Program-made: the position numbers and the translations under genes
Part shown: positions 16,907 through 25,105 of the stretch, piece after piece
Numbering within the stretch: the stretch's first letter is position 1
Layout: every line of letters begins with the position of its first letter
Assembly: GCA_046261875.1 (NCBI GenBank)
Contig: JBHENW010000159.1
Span: 1 to 49,682, forward strand
Length of the DNA: 49,682 bases
Source: JBHENW01 sp046261875
GTDB taxonomy: Bacteria > Acidobacteriota > Thermoanaerobaculia > UBA5066 > Gp7-AA6
Direction: 5' to 3'
The notes under the pieces: generated by a model
Told to the model about the DNA's origin: nothing
Seen by the model: only the letters and a program-made list of their open reading frames with translations
The model's database searches: none

Positions 16907-18445
16907 TCACCCGTAGAAACGGACGAGCGGCCAGAGCTGCCGGATCGGCGCGCGCGGCTTGCGGCAGATCCAGATCGTCAGGCCGACCTCGTCGGGGCGC
17001 GCCCAGGGATGGTCCGTGATCCCGGCGGCTTCGACCTCCTCGAAGCCGCGCTCGAGGTCCTCTTTCTCGTCGCCGATGACGATGAGCACCTCTCCGGTCG
17101 CGTCCCCCGGCCCCCAGAGGTAATAGCTGTTGTGGCCGCTGATCGCCCGCGGGATCCCGAGCGCGGGTCCGAAATGGTTGATCGCCCCGGCCTGGCCGAA
17201 GTCCTGCGCCAGCACGACGGCCTTCGCGCGCTCCTCCGGAGGCAGCGTCTCGTGGACGCGCGCGACGGCCTGCGCCATCTCCTTCCAGCCGTGCATGTCG
17301 GCATACCACTGGGGCAGCGCGCCCTGGCGCTGGTTCTCGGTCTGGATCTCCTCGAACCCGAGGGCGCGCGCATAGCGGACGAAGCGTTCCACCGGCAGGA
17401 CCGGCAGCATGAAGGGCGCGAGGAAAATCCCCCCCGCGAGCATGACGCCGGCGGTCAGGGGACGCAGCCAGCGCCGGCGCGCGGGCGCGAAGAGAGACTC
17501 CAGCAGCACGCCGCCGCCCGCGAAGAGGATCGGGTACGCCGGCCAGAGGTAATAGAACTTCGCCTGCATCCCGAGGAAAATCAGCAGGACGACGAGGAAG
17601 CTCCAGCCGAGCGGGCCGAATGGACGTCCCCTCCGCGTGAAGTAGAAGACGACGCCGGACAGCCAAAGCGGGACGGAGGCGGGGTTCATGGATTGGACCT
17701 GCGCGAGGAGGAAAGCGCCCGGCGCAAGGCGCACGTCGCGGTGGGCCCGCGTCACACGCAGAATCTCGAGCTGCGGGAAGTCGTGGCGCGCCTGCCAGAC
17801 GAGGTGCGGCAGGACGATCAAAACGCCGAAGAGCGCTCCGAGCCAGAACCCGCGCTCCCTGAGGAAGCGCCACTCACCGGCGAGCAGCAGCCCCGCCACG
17901 AGGGCGAACGCGTAGAACGCCATCGAGTGCTTGTTGAGGAGACCGAGTCCCGTGATCCCGCCGAAAGCGATCCAGAGCCGGGAGTCCCGCGTCTTCAGGT
18001 ACCGCAGGAGGACCCACGCCGCCCCCATCCAGAAAAGCGGCTCGAACGCGTTCATCGTCAGGATGTGGTGGAAGAGGAGGTACCCGGGCGCCACGATCAC
18101 CGCGAGCGCCGCGATGCCCTGCGCGAACGCGCCTCCTCCCATCTCGCGCGCGAGCGCGGCCGCGAGCAGAACGAGAGCCGCTCCCGCGAGGGCGGCCGGG
18201 AGCCGGATCGCGAGGAGGGAGTCTCCGAAGAGGGACGTCAGCCACGCGACGACGGCGATGAGGGGCGGCTGATCGACGTACCCCCAGTCGAGATGCCGCG
18301 CCGTGTCGAGGTAATAGAGCTCGTCACGGAAAATCCCGTACCCGCGGATGAACACGAGGTGCAGGACGAGCTTGGCGGCGGCGAGAGCCCACGCGATGCG
18401 GCGCCCCGCCGTGGCTTCCCCGGGCGTCTCCCCTCGCCTCGCCAT
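16907..18445 (-). CDS. GT39-type membrane glycosyltransferase (ArnT/PMT-like)
   Basis: This 512-residue protein has about ten hydrophobic segments and the first-loop acidic motif FRDELYYLD (Asp41, Glu42). This is characteristic of GT-C glycosyltransferases that use polyprenyl-phosphate sugars. HLDWGYVDQPPLIAVVAWLT is a recurrent block of the PF13231 subfamily. The C-terminal 130 residues form a soluble domain (PPEERAKAVVLAQDFGQAGA, HNSYYLWGPG) typical for the group. It probably glycosylates a lipid or protein on the periplasmic side; the acceptor is unknown. The gene is monocistronic and runs divergently from the lipoprotein gene at 18507. Confidence 0.87.
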   Translation of the reverse strand: MARRGETPGEATAGRRIAWALAAAKLVLHLVFIRGYGIFRDELYYLDTARHLDWGYVDQPPLIAVVAWLTSLFGDSLLAIRLPAALAGAALVLLAAALAREMGGGAFAQGIAALAVIVAPGYLLFHHILTMNAFEPLFWMGAAWVLLRYLKTRDSRLWIAFGGITGLGLLNKHSMAFYAFALVAGLLLAGEWRFLRERGFWLGALFGVLIVLPHLVWQARHDFPQLEILRVTRAHRDVRLAPGAFLLAQVQSMNPASVPLWLSGVVFYFTRRGRPFGPLGWSFLVVLLIFLGMQAKFYYLWPAYPILFAGGGVLLESLFAPARRRWLRPLTAGVMLAGGIFLAPFMLPVLPVERFVRYARALGFEEIQTENQRQGALPQWYADMHGWKEMAQAVARVHETLPPEERAKAVVLAQDFGQAGAINHFGPALGIPRAISGHNSYYLWGPGDATGEVLIVIGDEKEDLERGFEEVEAAGITDHPWARPDEVGLTIWICRKPRAPIRQLWPLVRFYG

Positions 18446-18506
18446 ATGATTTTTTCGGAACGATATACGGAGCCGCTGTCATAGCCTCCGTGTCGGGAGG
18501 TTCCCG

Positions 18507-19109
18507 ATGCTGTCATCACGGTTCCTGCGATTCGCTTTCCTTCTCCCGGCTCTGGCGCTCCTCACCGCCGCGTGCGCACGAAAGTCCGAGCCGGCGCCCG
18601 CCGCGGCCCCCTCGGAAGAAGCCGCGGCCGCGGCGCCGCCCGCCGCCGTCCCCGAAGCTCCGGCGCCCGGAGTGCGCGCGTTCGCCTTCACCGAGGCGGA
18701 CCTCGACGCCTTCGAGCGCGGGCTCGCGAAAGAGATCGAGCTCGTCAAGGCCGCCAGGGCCCGGGGCGACGCCGCCAGGACGCCGGAAGAGCGCGGCCTG
18801 GCCGCGCGGGCCCGGTTCAAGGATCGGACCGCGCCCGAGGCGGCGCGGAGCATCGGGGTCGATCCCGTGCGCTACCGCGCGACCCGCGACACCGTCGCGC
18901 GCGTGCTCACGACCCTGGATTTCCAGGGCAAGATCGACGGGCCGATGGAGATGAACATGGAACTCGCGTCGCCGGAAATGAAAGCGCGGCTGGCGAGCGA
19001 TCCGTACGCGGAGCTGTCGCCTGCGTCGGCCGCCGCACTGCGCGCGCGCCTGGATCGGCTCGTGCCGCTCTGGGTCGGCTACATCAACCTGACGGCGGTG
19101 GCCGGCTGA
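18507..19109 (+). CDS. Hypothetical lipoprotein
   Basis: This 200-residue protein has a lipoprotein signal ending LTAAC (Cys23), an Ala/Pro/Glu linker of about 35 residues, then a helical domain (FTEADLDAFERGLAKEIELV, RYRATRDTVARVLTTLDF). GGGAGG precedes the ATG by 7 nt. No family was recognised. Secreted helical domains of this kind often hold DUF4404-like or envelope-assembly proteins, but nothing diagnostic is visible. It converges on the PDZ gene, and a strong hairpin separates the two. Confidence 0.72.
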   Translation: MLSSRFLRFAFLLPALALLTAACARKSEPAPAAAPSEEAAAAAPPAAVPEAPAPGVRAFAFTEADLDAFERGLAKEIELVKAARARGDAARTPEERGLAARARFKDRTAPEAARSIGVDPVRYRATRDTVARVLTTLDFQGKIDGPMEMNMELASPEMKARLASDPYAELSPASAAALRARLDRLVPLWVGYINLTAVAG

Positions 19110-19117
19110 GAAAGAAA

Positions 19118-19152
19118 CCGGCCCCGTGGGGGGGACACCTCCACGGGGCCGG
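19118..19152. terminator. Bidirectional hairpin between convergent genes
   Basis: A perfect 12-bp inverted repeat (CCGGCCCCGTGG at 19118-19129 and its complement at 19141-19152) encloses an 11-nt centre that can extend the stem. On the minus strand it is followed by a T-rich stretch (TTTCTTTCT), so it best fits an intrinsic terminator for the PDZ gene. It may also stop the lipoprotein transcript. Confidence 0.75.
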
Positions 19153-19170
19153 CGCACGACTTAACCGCGG

Positions 19171-19839
19171 CTACCTCGCGGAAAGTCGCTTCTCCAGCTC
19201 TTGGAGCCTCTTCTCCAGGTCCTCGAGGCGGTCCTGCAGCTTCGGGAGCTCGTCGAGGTTCTCGAAGACCATCGGGTCCCAGCGCTTCGGGTCCATCCGA
19301 TAGCTCCAGGCCTTTCCTTTCGGCGTCCGGAAGCTCCGGATCCTTCCCGGCCGTCCTTCCCGCTCCTCGAGCGTGACGGTGACGTCCTGCGGCCGACGGT
19401 CGCGCAGGAGCGACAGGCGGACCTTGTCGCCCCCCTTCTTGTCGCCCACGGCACGGGAAAGGTCCCAGGTGGAGTCCACCCGATCGCCGTCCACCTGGGT
19501 AATGACGTCGCCGACCTGGATGCCTGCCTTCGCGGCGGGACTCTCGGCCTCGACCTCCGAAACGAGAACTCCGGAGTCTTCGGGAGCGCCGTAGTGCTTC
19601 CGCAGGTCTTCGGAGATCTGGACGAGCCGGATCCCCATGAAGCCGCGCCGGCCGCCTATGCCGATGATCATCGGGTCGTCGCCCTGGCCGATCCGGATGA
19701 TCTGCTCCCCGTCCTCCTCGTCGAGCAGGACCTGGCGGTCCACGACGACCGTTTTCTCGTCCGATGAGTCCTCGACCGTCGGAGATCCGGCCGGGAGGAG
19801 AGCCAGGGTCAGCAGCGTGGATACCGTCGCCAGAAGCAT
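19171..19839 (-). CDS. Exported PDZ-domain protein
   Basis: This 222-residue protein starts at ATG 19839, preceded by GGAGGG; earlier in-frame codons lack a ribosome site. A Sec signal is followed by an acidic segment, then a PDZ domain around residues 70-150 with FMGIRLVQISEDLRKHYG, GVLVSEVEAESPAAKAGIQV and GDVITQVDGDRVDSTWDL. The C-terminal 30 residues form a charged coiled coil (LQDRLEDLEKRLQELEKRL), suggesting oligomerisation. There is no protease domain, so it is likely a periplasmic adaptor or sensor. The gene ends at the hairpin at 19118-19152. Confidence 0.82.
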   Translation of the reverse strand: MLLATVSTLLTLALLPAGSPTVEDSSDEKTVVVDRQVLLDEEDGEQIIRIGQGDDPMIIGIGGRRGFMGIRLVQISEDLRKHYGAPEDSGVLVSEVEAESPAAKAGIQVGDVITQVDGDRVDSTWDLSRAVGDKKGGDKVRLSLLRDRRPQDVTVTLEEREGRPGRIRSFRTPKGKAWSYRMDPKRWDPMVFENLDELPKLQDRLEDLEKRLQELEKRLSAR

Positions 19840-19958
19840 CGCTTTCCCTCCATGAGGAGTTGTCGCACGGTCTGCGCGGCGCCCTTCCCGGGCGCTCATC
19901 CACCACCTCAGACGACGCCCGAATCGAAAGGTTACGGGGGGAAAAGCGGGAGGACCGG

Positions 19959-20640
19959 CTAGTCCCGCAGGCGCAAACGGCCGAGCATTTCCTCGAAGCG
20001 GGGGTCACCACGGACCGGGTCGTAGCTCGGCTCGACCTTCATATAGATGAGGTCCCGTGTGTGGGACTCGAAGGCCTTCTCGAGCCATTCGAGGGCCTTC
20101 TCCTTGTCTCCCAGGCGGGCGTAGCCGAGGGCGAGCGAGGAGGAAGTGACCGGAAGGCTCGTCTGAGCCGCCTCGAGGTCGAGGATTTGGCGGCGGAAAG
20201 CGTCGTATCCCACGCGCGAAGAATCCTGCCGGACCTTGGCGAGAACCTCCGGCGAGGCACCGCGGAAGATCGCGGAGCGCATGGCGTGGCGCAGCGCGTC
20301 CTCGTGCTTCCCTTGCATCTCGTACGTCAGTCCGAGGAAGAGGTGGGCCCAGACGTTGCGCGGGTCCAGCTCGACGGCGGTTCGCAGCTGCTCGGCCGCG
20401 CGGTCCAGGTCATGGTCGAAGTAGTAGAGGCGGCCGAGGTAGTGGTTCACGTCGGGGGAGAGCGGGTCGAGCGCGAGGGCTCGGCGCGACTCCGCGATCG
20501 CCTCGTCGAGCCGGCCGGTCGCGGCGAGCAGGTGGGAGAAACGGTGGCGGATGACGCCCGAGCCGGGGTCGAGCGCGACGGCCCGCCGGAACGAGGCTTC
20601 GGCTCCGGCCCAGTCCCAGTTCCAGAACGTGCGCACGAGG
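19959..20640 (-). pseudogene. TPR-domain C-terminal remnant
   Basis: The minus strand encodes about 225 residues of tandem TPRs: FWNWDWAGAEASFRRAVALD, HLLAATGRLDEAIAESRRAL, VNHYLGRLYYFDHDLDRAAE and LGLTYEMQGKHEDALRHAM. They end with the family tail YMKVEPSYDPVRGDPRFEEM. In relatives this is the C-terminal half of winged-helix, adenylate-cyclase or Ser/Thr-kinase TPR proteins. Here the recognisable sequence stops at about 20640, no start codon with a ribosome site is visible, and the other strand takes over with different genes. It is best read as an N-terminally truncated relic. An intact short protein from an internal start cannot be fully excluded. Confidence 0.65.
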
Positions 20641-20651
20641 CCGAGGACCTG

Positions 20652-20924
20652 GTGATCTCCGGCGCCGTCGCCGCCGCCGGACTCGTGCTGCTCATGATCG
20701 TCGCGCTCTCGCGCCGCCAGTCCTCCGCGGACGACGCCGCACGCTCCATCCGCTCCCTCGCGGTGCTCCGGGCGAGCGCAGGGTCGCAGAAAGAGGTCCA
20801 GGCGGAGCTCGAAAACCTGACGCGGTCGCGCGAAGGCAACGTGCTGCTCGTTTCCGAAGGCGAGGGCACCGACGGCGTGGCGTACCGGTGCGCGAGCGCG
20901 CCGGCGGAGACCGGCGGAAAGTAG
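20652..20924 (+). CDS. Small membrane-anchored hypothetical protein
   Basis: From GTG 20652 this encodes 90 residues: a single transmembrane segment (ISGAVAAAGLVLLMIVAL), a basic stop-transfer (SRRQ), then a soluble tail (SIRSLAVLRASAGSQKEVQA, GNVLLVSEGEGTDGVAYRC). It stops 3 bp before the Tat DJ-1 gene, which supports co-transcription. The upstream border coincides with the end of the antisense TPR relic, so the gene may itself be the tail of a longer truncated gene. ATG 20694 is an alternative start but would cut the membrane segment. No family was recognised. Confidence 0.45.
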   Translation: MISGAVAAAGLVLLMIVALSRRQSSADDAARSIRSLAVLRASAGSQKEVQAELENLTRSREGNVLLVSEGEGTDGVAYRCASAPAETGGK

Positions 20925-20927
20925 CCC

Positions 20928-21647
20928 TTGAAGCGGCGCGAGTTCCTGACCGGCAGCCTCGCCCTCGCCCTGTCCGCATCCGCGCGCGCGGCGCCCGAAG
21001 AGCGGGCCGCGCGGCCGGTTGCGGCGGGCGGCAAGCTGACCCCCCCGGCGAAAGGGGAGATCCCGGTGGCGTTCGCGATCACGGAAGGCTTCAACGTGAT
21101 CGACATGGCGGGGCCGTGGGAGGTCTTTCAGGACGTCACGCTCCCCGAGAGCGGCGCGGATCACGACGACCAGATGCCGTTCCGTCTCTTCACCGTCTCG
21201 GAGGGCACGGCGCCTCTGCGGGGCACGGGGGGATTGACGGTGGTGCCGGAGTACACGTTCCCGAAGGCGCCGGCGCCCCGCGTCATCGTCGTCGGCGCGC
21301 AGCGGGGGGGCCCGGCGCTCCACGAATGGCTGCGGAAGTCGAGCCGGACGGCGGAGGTCACCATGTCGGTCTGCACCGGGGCCTTCCAGCTCGCTCGGGC
21401 CGGGCTCCTGTCGGGCCTCTCAGCGACCACGCACCACGACTTCCAGGACCGGCTGGCGCGCGAGTTCCCCGACGTGAAGGTCGAACGCGGACTCCGGTTC
21501 GTCGAAGGCCCGAAGATCTCGACGGCGGGCGGCCTGACCTCCGGCATCGATCTCGCGCTGAGGGTCGTGGACCGCTATTTCGGGCGGGCCGCCGCGGAAC
21601 GCACCGCGGCCTACATGGAGTATCAGAGCCGGGGATGGATCGCGTGA
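20928..21647 (+). CDS. Tat-exported DJ-1/PfpI family protein
   Basis: This 239-residue protein starts with TTG 20928 and a twin-arginine signal (MKRREFLTGSLALALSASARA). The DJ-1/PfpI core follows, with VAFAITEGFNVIDMAGPWEV, FTVSEGTAPLRGTGGLTVVP, VTMSVCTGAFQLARAGLLSG (nucleophile Cys in SVCTGAF) and THHDFQDRLAREFP. The last block is typical of isonitrile-hydratase-like and AraC-type GATase1 sensors. The export signal is unusual for this mostly cytoplasmic family. It lies between a small membrane protein and a PDZ-hydrolase gene whose possible GTG start overlaps its stop, so the three look like one operon. Confidence 0.85.
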   Translation: MKRREFLTGSLALALSASARAAPEERAARPVAAGGKLTPPAKGEIPVAFAITEGFNVIDMAGPWEVFQDVTLPESGADHDDQMPFRLFTVSEGTAPLRGTGGLTVVPEYTFPKAPAPRVIVVGAQRGGPALHEWLRKSSRTAEVTMSVCTGAFQLARAGLLSGLSATTHHDFQDRLAREFPDVKVERGLRFVEGPKISTAGGLTSGIDLALRVVDRYFGRAAAERTAAYMEYQSRGWIA

Positions 21648-21649
21648 GC

Positions 21650-22993
21650 ATGCGCCGCCGGGCGCCGGCGCTTGCGCTCGCGGCGCTCCTCTGCGCCGCC
21701 GCGCTCGCCGGAGGCGCCGAGGCGGACCCGCTCCGCCGGCGAGGAGAGCTGCGCGTCTCCTGGCGGCGACCCGCCGCGCAGAAACCTTACGCCGAGGTGA
21801 CGGCGGTTGCCGCCGGCGGCCCGGGCGCCGCCGCCGGGCTGCAGGTCGGAGACCGGATCGTGACGATCGCCGGAAAGCCGCTGCGGACCGATGTGGATCT
21901 GGAACGCGAGACGATGGCGATGCGCGAGGGACAGACCGTCGCGCTCGGCGTGGAGCGGGCCGGAAAGGCCTCGACGGTCCGCGCGGAGCCCTCTCCGGTC
22001 ACCTGCGAGCAGCACCCGGGTCTACAGGTCCTCTATGGCGCCGTCACGACCGAGGCGGGACACCGGCTCCGAACGATTCTGACCCGTCCCGAGAACGCGG
22101 CCGGCGCGGTTCCCGCGGTCCTCCTCGCCGGGTGGCTGAGCTGCGACTCGGTGGAGGCGCCCGAGGCGACGGAGGGATTCGCCCGCGTATTGCACGGGAT
22201 CGCGCGGCGCTCCGGGTACGCCCTCATGCGGGTGGACAAGCCGGGGGTGGGGGACAGCGAGGGACCGCCCTGTTCGGAGACCGACTTCCGCGCCGAGCTC
22301 GCCGGCTATCGCGCGGCACTGCGGGCGCTGAAGAACACGCCCGGGGTGAACCCGGAGCGCATCGTCATCCTCGGAATGAGCAATGGCGGCGGCTTCGCGC
22401 CACTCGTCGCCGAAGGTGAACGGGTCGCGGGCTACATCAGCAGCGGCGGCTGGGTGAAGACCTGGTTTGAGCACATGATGGAGATCGAGCGCCGCATCCT
22501 GACTCTGGGCGGCTTCGCGCCCGGCGAGGTGTCCGCGCGCATGCGCGCGAAGTCGGATTTCTACAACCTCTACCTGAACGGGCGGCTGTCACCGGCCGAG
22601 GCGATCCGGCGGCGGCCGGAGCTCGCGCCGGCCTGGGACGACCTCCCGGAGCATCAGTACGGCCGGCCGGCGCGCTTTTACCAGCAGCTCCAGGAGCTGA
22701 ACCTCGCGGCGGCGTGAGAAAAGGTGGATGTGCCGGTCCTCGCCTTGCACGGGGAGCAGGACTGGATCATGACGCCCGAGGATGCGCGCATGATCACGGA
22801 GATCGTCAACCGCAAGCGTCCCGGCCTCGCGCGGCTCGTTCTGATCCCGAAGATGGATCACTTCTATCTCGTCCACGAGAACCCCGAGGCGAGCTTCCGG
22901 CGGTCGCCTCCCGGGGTGTTCGCGGACCAGGCGCTCGAGACGGTCCTGGCCTGGCTGAAGGCGACGCCGGTGTCCGCTTCGACGAATCCCTAG
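21650..22993 (+). pseudogene. Exported PDZ + alpha/beta hydrolase with an in-frame TGA
   Basis: From ATG 21650 there is a signal peptide, then a PDZ-like domain (residues 48-108: VTAVAAGGPGAAAGLQVGDR), then an alpha/beta hydrolase with GWLSCDSVE, LMRVDKPGVGDSEGPP and the nucleophile elbow ILGMSNGGGF (Ser244). At codon 356 (22715-22717) a TGA interrupts LNLAAA. The same frame continues with EKVDVPVLALHGEQDWIM (catalytic Asp) and PKMDHFYLVHENPE (catalytic His) to 22993. Relatives usually have Trp at this place, so TGG to TGA is the likely change. If not read through, the product lacks two of the three catalytic residues. GTG 21644, overlapping the DJ-1 stop, is another possible start. Confidence 0.82.
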
Positions 22994-23865
22994 GACGCGG
23001 CGATCTCTCCCAGGCGGCCGCTGTGGAAGTCCTCGAACGCCTCGATGATCTGCGCGCGGGTGTTCATCACGAAGGGCCCGTAGCGGGCGATGGGCTCCCG
23101 CAGCGGGACCCCGGCGATGAGCAGGACGCGCAAGGGCGCGCCGGGTAGGGCGGAGATCGCGATCTCCTCCCCGTCGTTGGCGAAGAGCACGGCTTCCTTC
23201 TCTTCGGCGGCGCGTTCCTTCCGGCCGAAGAATCCCGCTCCCTCGACGACGTAGGCGAAGGCGTTGTAGTCGGCGGGCACGGGCTGGACGAACCGCGCCC
23301 CGGGCTGGAGCTCCATGTCGAGATAGATGATGGGCGTCCGGGTGTCGATCACGGCGCCGGCGCCGAGCGATTCGCCCACGATGATCCGCACCGTGACGCG
23401 GCCGTCCTCCGACCGCCGCTCGGGTATCCGCCGCGCCGGCACTTCCTGGTAGCGCGGAGCCATCATCTTGTCCCGGGCCGGGAGGTTCACCCAGAGCTGG
23501 AATCCGTGCATCCGGCCGCCGCTCGCGAGAAAGTCCGCCTCGGGCATTTCCGAATGGACGACTCCGGATCCTGCCGTCATCCACTGGACGTCGCCGGGAC
23601 CGATCTGTCCCCGGTTGCCCCGGGAATCCTTGTGCTCGAGCTTTCCGCTCAGCATGTAGGTGACCGTCTCGAATCCCCGGTGGGGGTGGTCCGGCGCGCC
23701 CTTCGCTTCGCCGGGCGCGAGGTCGGAGGGCCCCATCTCATCGAGCAGCAGGAAGGGATCGAAGTGGTCGAGCATCGGCGAGCCGACGGAACGGTGGACG
23801 AGGAATCCGCCCCCTTCGAGGGTCTCGACGCTCGGAATCACCTGCTGGACGGAACGAAGGGCCAT
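22990..23865 (-). CDS. Pirin family protein
   Basis: This 291-residue bicupin protein has DHFDPFLLLDEMGPSDLAPG, HPHRGFETVTYMLSGKLEHK (metal-binding His), VQWMTAGSGVVHSEMP and GRMHGFQLWVNLP, all hallmark pirin blocks. Pirins bind iron; some act as quercetin dioxygenases, others as redox-sensing cofactors. The start is ATG 23865 with GGAGG five bases before it. The stop codon shares the CTAG at 22990-22993 with the convergent hydrolase gene. It follows the YjbR gene by 43 bp on the same strand and may be co-transcribed with it. Confidence 0.92.
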   Translation of the reverse strand: MALRSVQQVIPSVETLEGGGFLVHRSVGSPMLDHFDPFLLLDEMGPSDLAPGEAKGAPDHPHRGFETVTYMLSGKLEHKDSRGNRGQIGPGDVQWMTAGSGVVHSEMPEADFLASGGRMHGFQLWVNLPARDKMMAPRYQEVPARRIPERRSEDGRVTVRIIVGESLGAGAVIDTRTPIIYLDMELQPGARFVQPVPADYNAFAYVVEGAGFFGRKERAAEEKEAVLFANDGEEIAISALPGAPLRVLLIAGVPLREPIARYGPFVMNTRAQIIEAFEDFHSGRLGEIAAS

Positions 23866-23908
23866 GGGAACCTCCGCGGCGATATATGGCGCGACGGCGC
23901 CACCGGAT

Positions 23909-24322
23909 TCAGCCGCCGGCCTCCAGCTCGGCAACGAGCTTCTTCGGAGCCACCGCCCGGTAGCTCTCGAGGATCCAGCTTTCCAGGATCTCGGCCGGCG
24001 GCGAATCTTTCGGCTCGAAGTGCGCCGTCACCCAGCCCGACTTCCCCAGTCCGTAGCCGGTCGGCTCGGTGAACGGCAGGTGCAGGGCGTCCTCGGCGGA
24101 GACCGGAAGCTTCACGGAAAAGCCCATCCCGCCGCCGGGGACCGGATCGGCGCCGAGGAAGACGAAGACTTTTCCCCTGACCTTGGCGACCCGCTCTCCC
24201 CACGGAAAGTCCTCCGTCGCTTCCGGCAGCGAGAGGGCGAACCCGCGCAGACGGCGCGCGACGCTGCGGAGATCCGCGCGGCTCCGCTTCCCGGCGCGGC
24301 CCGGATGCTTGCGGGAGGGCAT
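23909..24322 (-). CDS. MmcQ/YjbR family protein
   Basis: This 137-residue protein has the YjbR blocks GFALSLPEATEDFPWGERVA, VRGKVFVFLG, and GKSGWVTAHFEPKDSPPAEI followed by WILESYRAVAPKKLVAEL. The fold is CyaY-like, and members are thought to be DNA-binding or unknown. A basic N-terminal extension of about 20 residues precedes the domain. ATG 24322 is chosen as the nearest start with a G-rich element upstream. It precedes the pirin gene. Confidence 0.85.
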   Translation of the reverse strand: MPSRKHPGRAGKRSRADLRSVARRLRGFALSLPEATEDFPWGERVAKVRGKVFVFLGADPVPGGGMGFSVKLPVSAEDALHLPFTEPTGYGLGKSGWVTAHFEPKDSPPAEILESWILESYRAVAPKKLVAELEAGG

Positions 24323-24468
24323 GGCCGGACGCAGTCTTATGGGAGCTTCTCGAGCTTCTGCGCCGGGGGTGAAGGGCACCGATCTCGCATGGAACTTCCG
24401 CCGAGAGGTGCGCCGATAATCGTCGTCCCAGCGCGATACACGGACGTTTCGTACTCCTGGTTCGTTTC

Positions 24469-24822
24469 TTGGCCGGGGTCATGTTCGCGATGCACGGGGT
24501 CCAGAAGCTCTTCGGCGTGCTCGGCGGAAAGGTGGTGACGGGCGACACCCTGATGCTCGCCGCCGGCGTCATCGAGCTCGTCGCCGGCATCCTCATCGCC
24601 GCGGGCCTGTTCACGCGGCCCGCCTCGATCCTGGCGTCGGGCGAGATGGCCGTCGCGTACTTCAAGGGGCACCTGCCGCAGGGTCCGTGGCCTGTCCAGA
24701 ACGGCGGCGAGCTGGCCGTGCTCTACTGCTTCCTGTTCCTGTTCGTCGCGGCCTACGGCGCCGGAGTCTACAGCCTGGACGCGGCGCTGCGGCACAGAGC
24801 GCCCGTCCGCATTCCGGCCTGA
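24469..24822 (+). CDS. DoxX family membrane protein, unclear start
   Basis: The 117 residues from TTG 24469 hold the DoxX signature AMHGVQKLFGVLGG and three or four membrane helices (MLAAGVIELVAGILIAAGLF, LYCFLFLFVAAYGAG), with GHLPQGPWPVQNGGELAVLY between. The same frame extends upstream through GRFVLLVRFLAGVMF, which looks like the missing first half of helix 1. No start codon is found there before a likely boundary. The gene may therefore begin at a rare codon or have lost a base near 24440. DoxX proteins are small quinone- or thiol-related membrane proteins. Confidence 0.78.
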   Translation: MAGVMFAMHGVQKLFGVLGGKVVTGDTLMLAAGVIELVAGILIAAGLFTRPASILASGEMAVAYFKGHLPQGPWPVQNGGELAVLYCFLFLFVAAYGAGVYSLDAALRHRAPVRIPA

Positions 24823-24862
24823 CGCCGCGGTAACTTTTCCCGCGCCCGGTCAGTTCATACGA

Positions 24863-25088
24863 TTGGATGGTGCGCCGGGATCGGGCCTCGGAAGAGGACG
24901 GAACCGTTTCGGGGAACTACTCCTCGTCGAGGACCTGGACGCCGTGTACGCGAGGGCGGTCCGGGCGGGAGGAACGGGGGTGGAGCCGCCGGTTGGACCG
25001 GCCGTACGTGGATCGATCGGCCTGCGTGACCGATCCGTTCGGAAACATGTGGTACATCGCCACGCACCGCGGTGGGGTGGCGAGCTAG
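24863..25088 (+). pseudogene. VOC (glyoxalase-like) gene remnant
   Basis: One frame gives LLVEDLDAVYARAVRAGGTG and VEPP. From about 24985 the next frame continues PYVDRSACVTDPFGNMWYIA and THRGG to a stop at 25088. Together they match the second half of a PhnB-like VOC protein, the same family as the next gene. The N-terminal half is missing and the frame breaks once. It is a decayed paralogue in tandem with the intact copy 18 bp downstream. Confidence 0.7.
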
Positions 25089-25105
25089 CGAAGAAGGGAG
25101 GATTC

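Noticed and set aside
14703..17873. Very long minus-strand open frame of about 1050 codons opposite the TPR lipoprotein and running into the GT39 gene
   Set aside because: High-GC antisense frame: composition is Arg/Gly/Val/Glu-rich with no motifs, while the plus strand has signal peptide, TPRs and ribosome sites.
22715..22717. Recoding of TGA as Trp or selenocysteine
   Set aside because: Many neighbouring genes end in TGA in the normal way, and no SECIS-like hairpin was noticed after the site.
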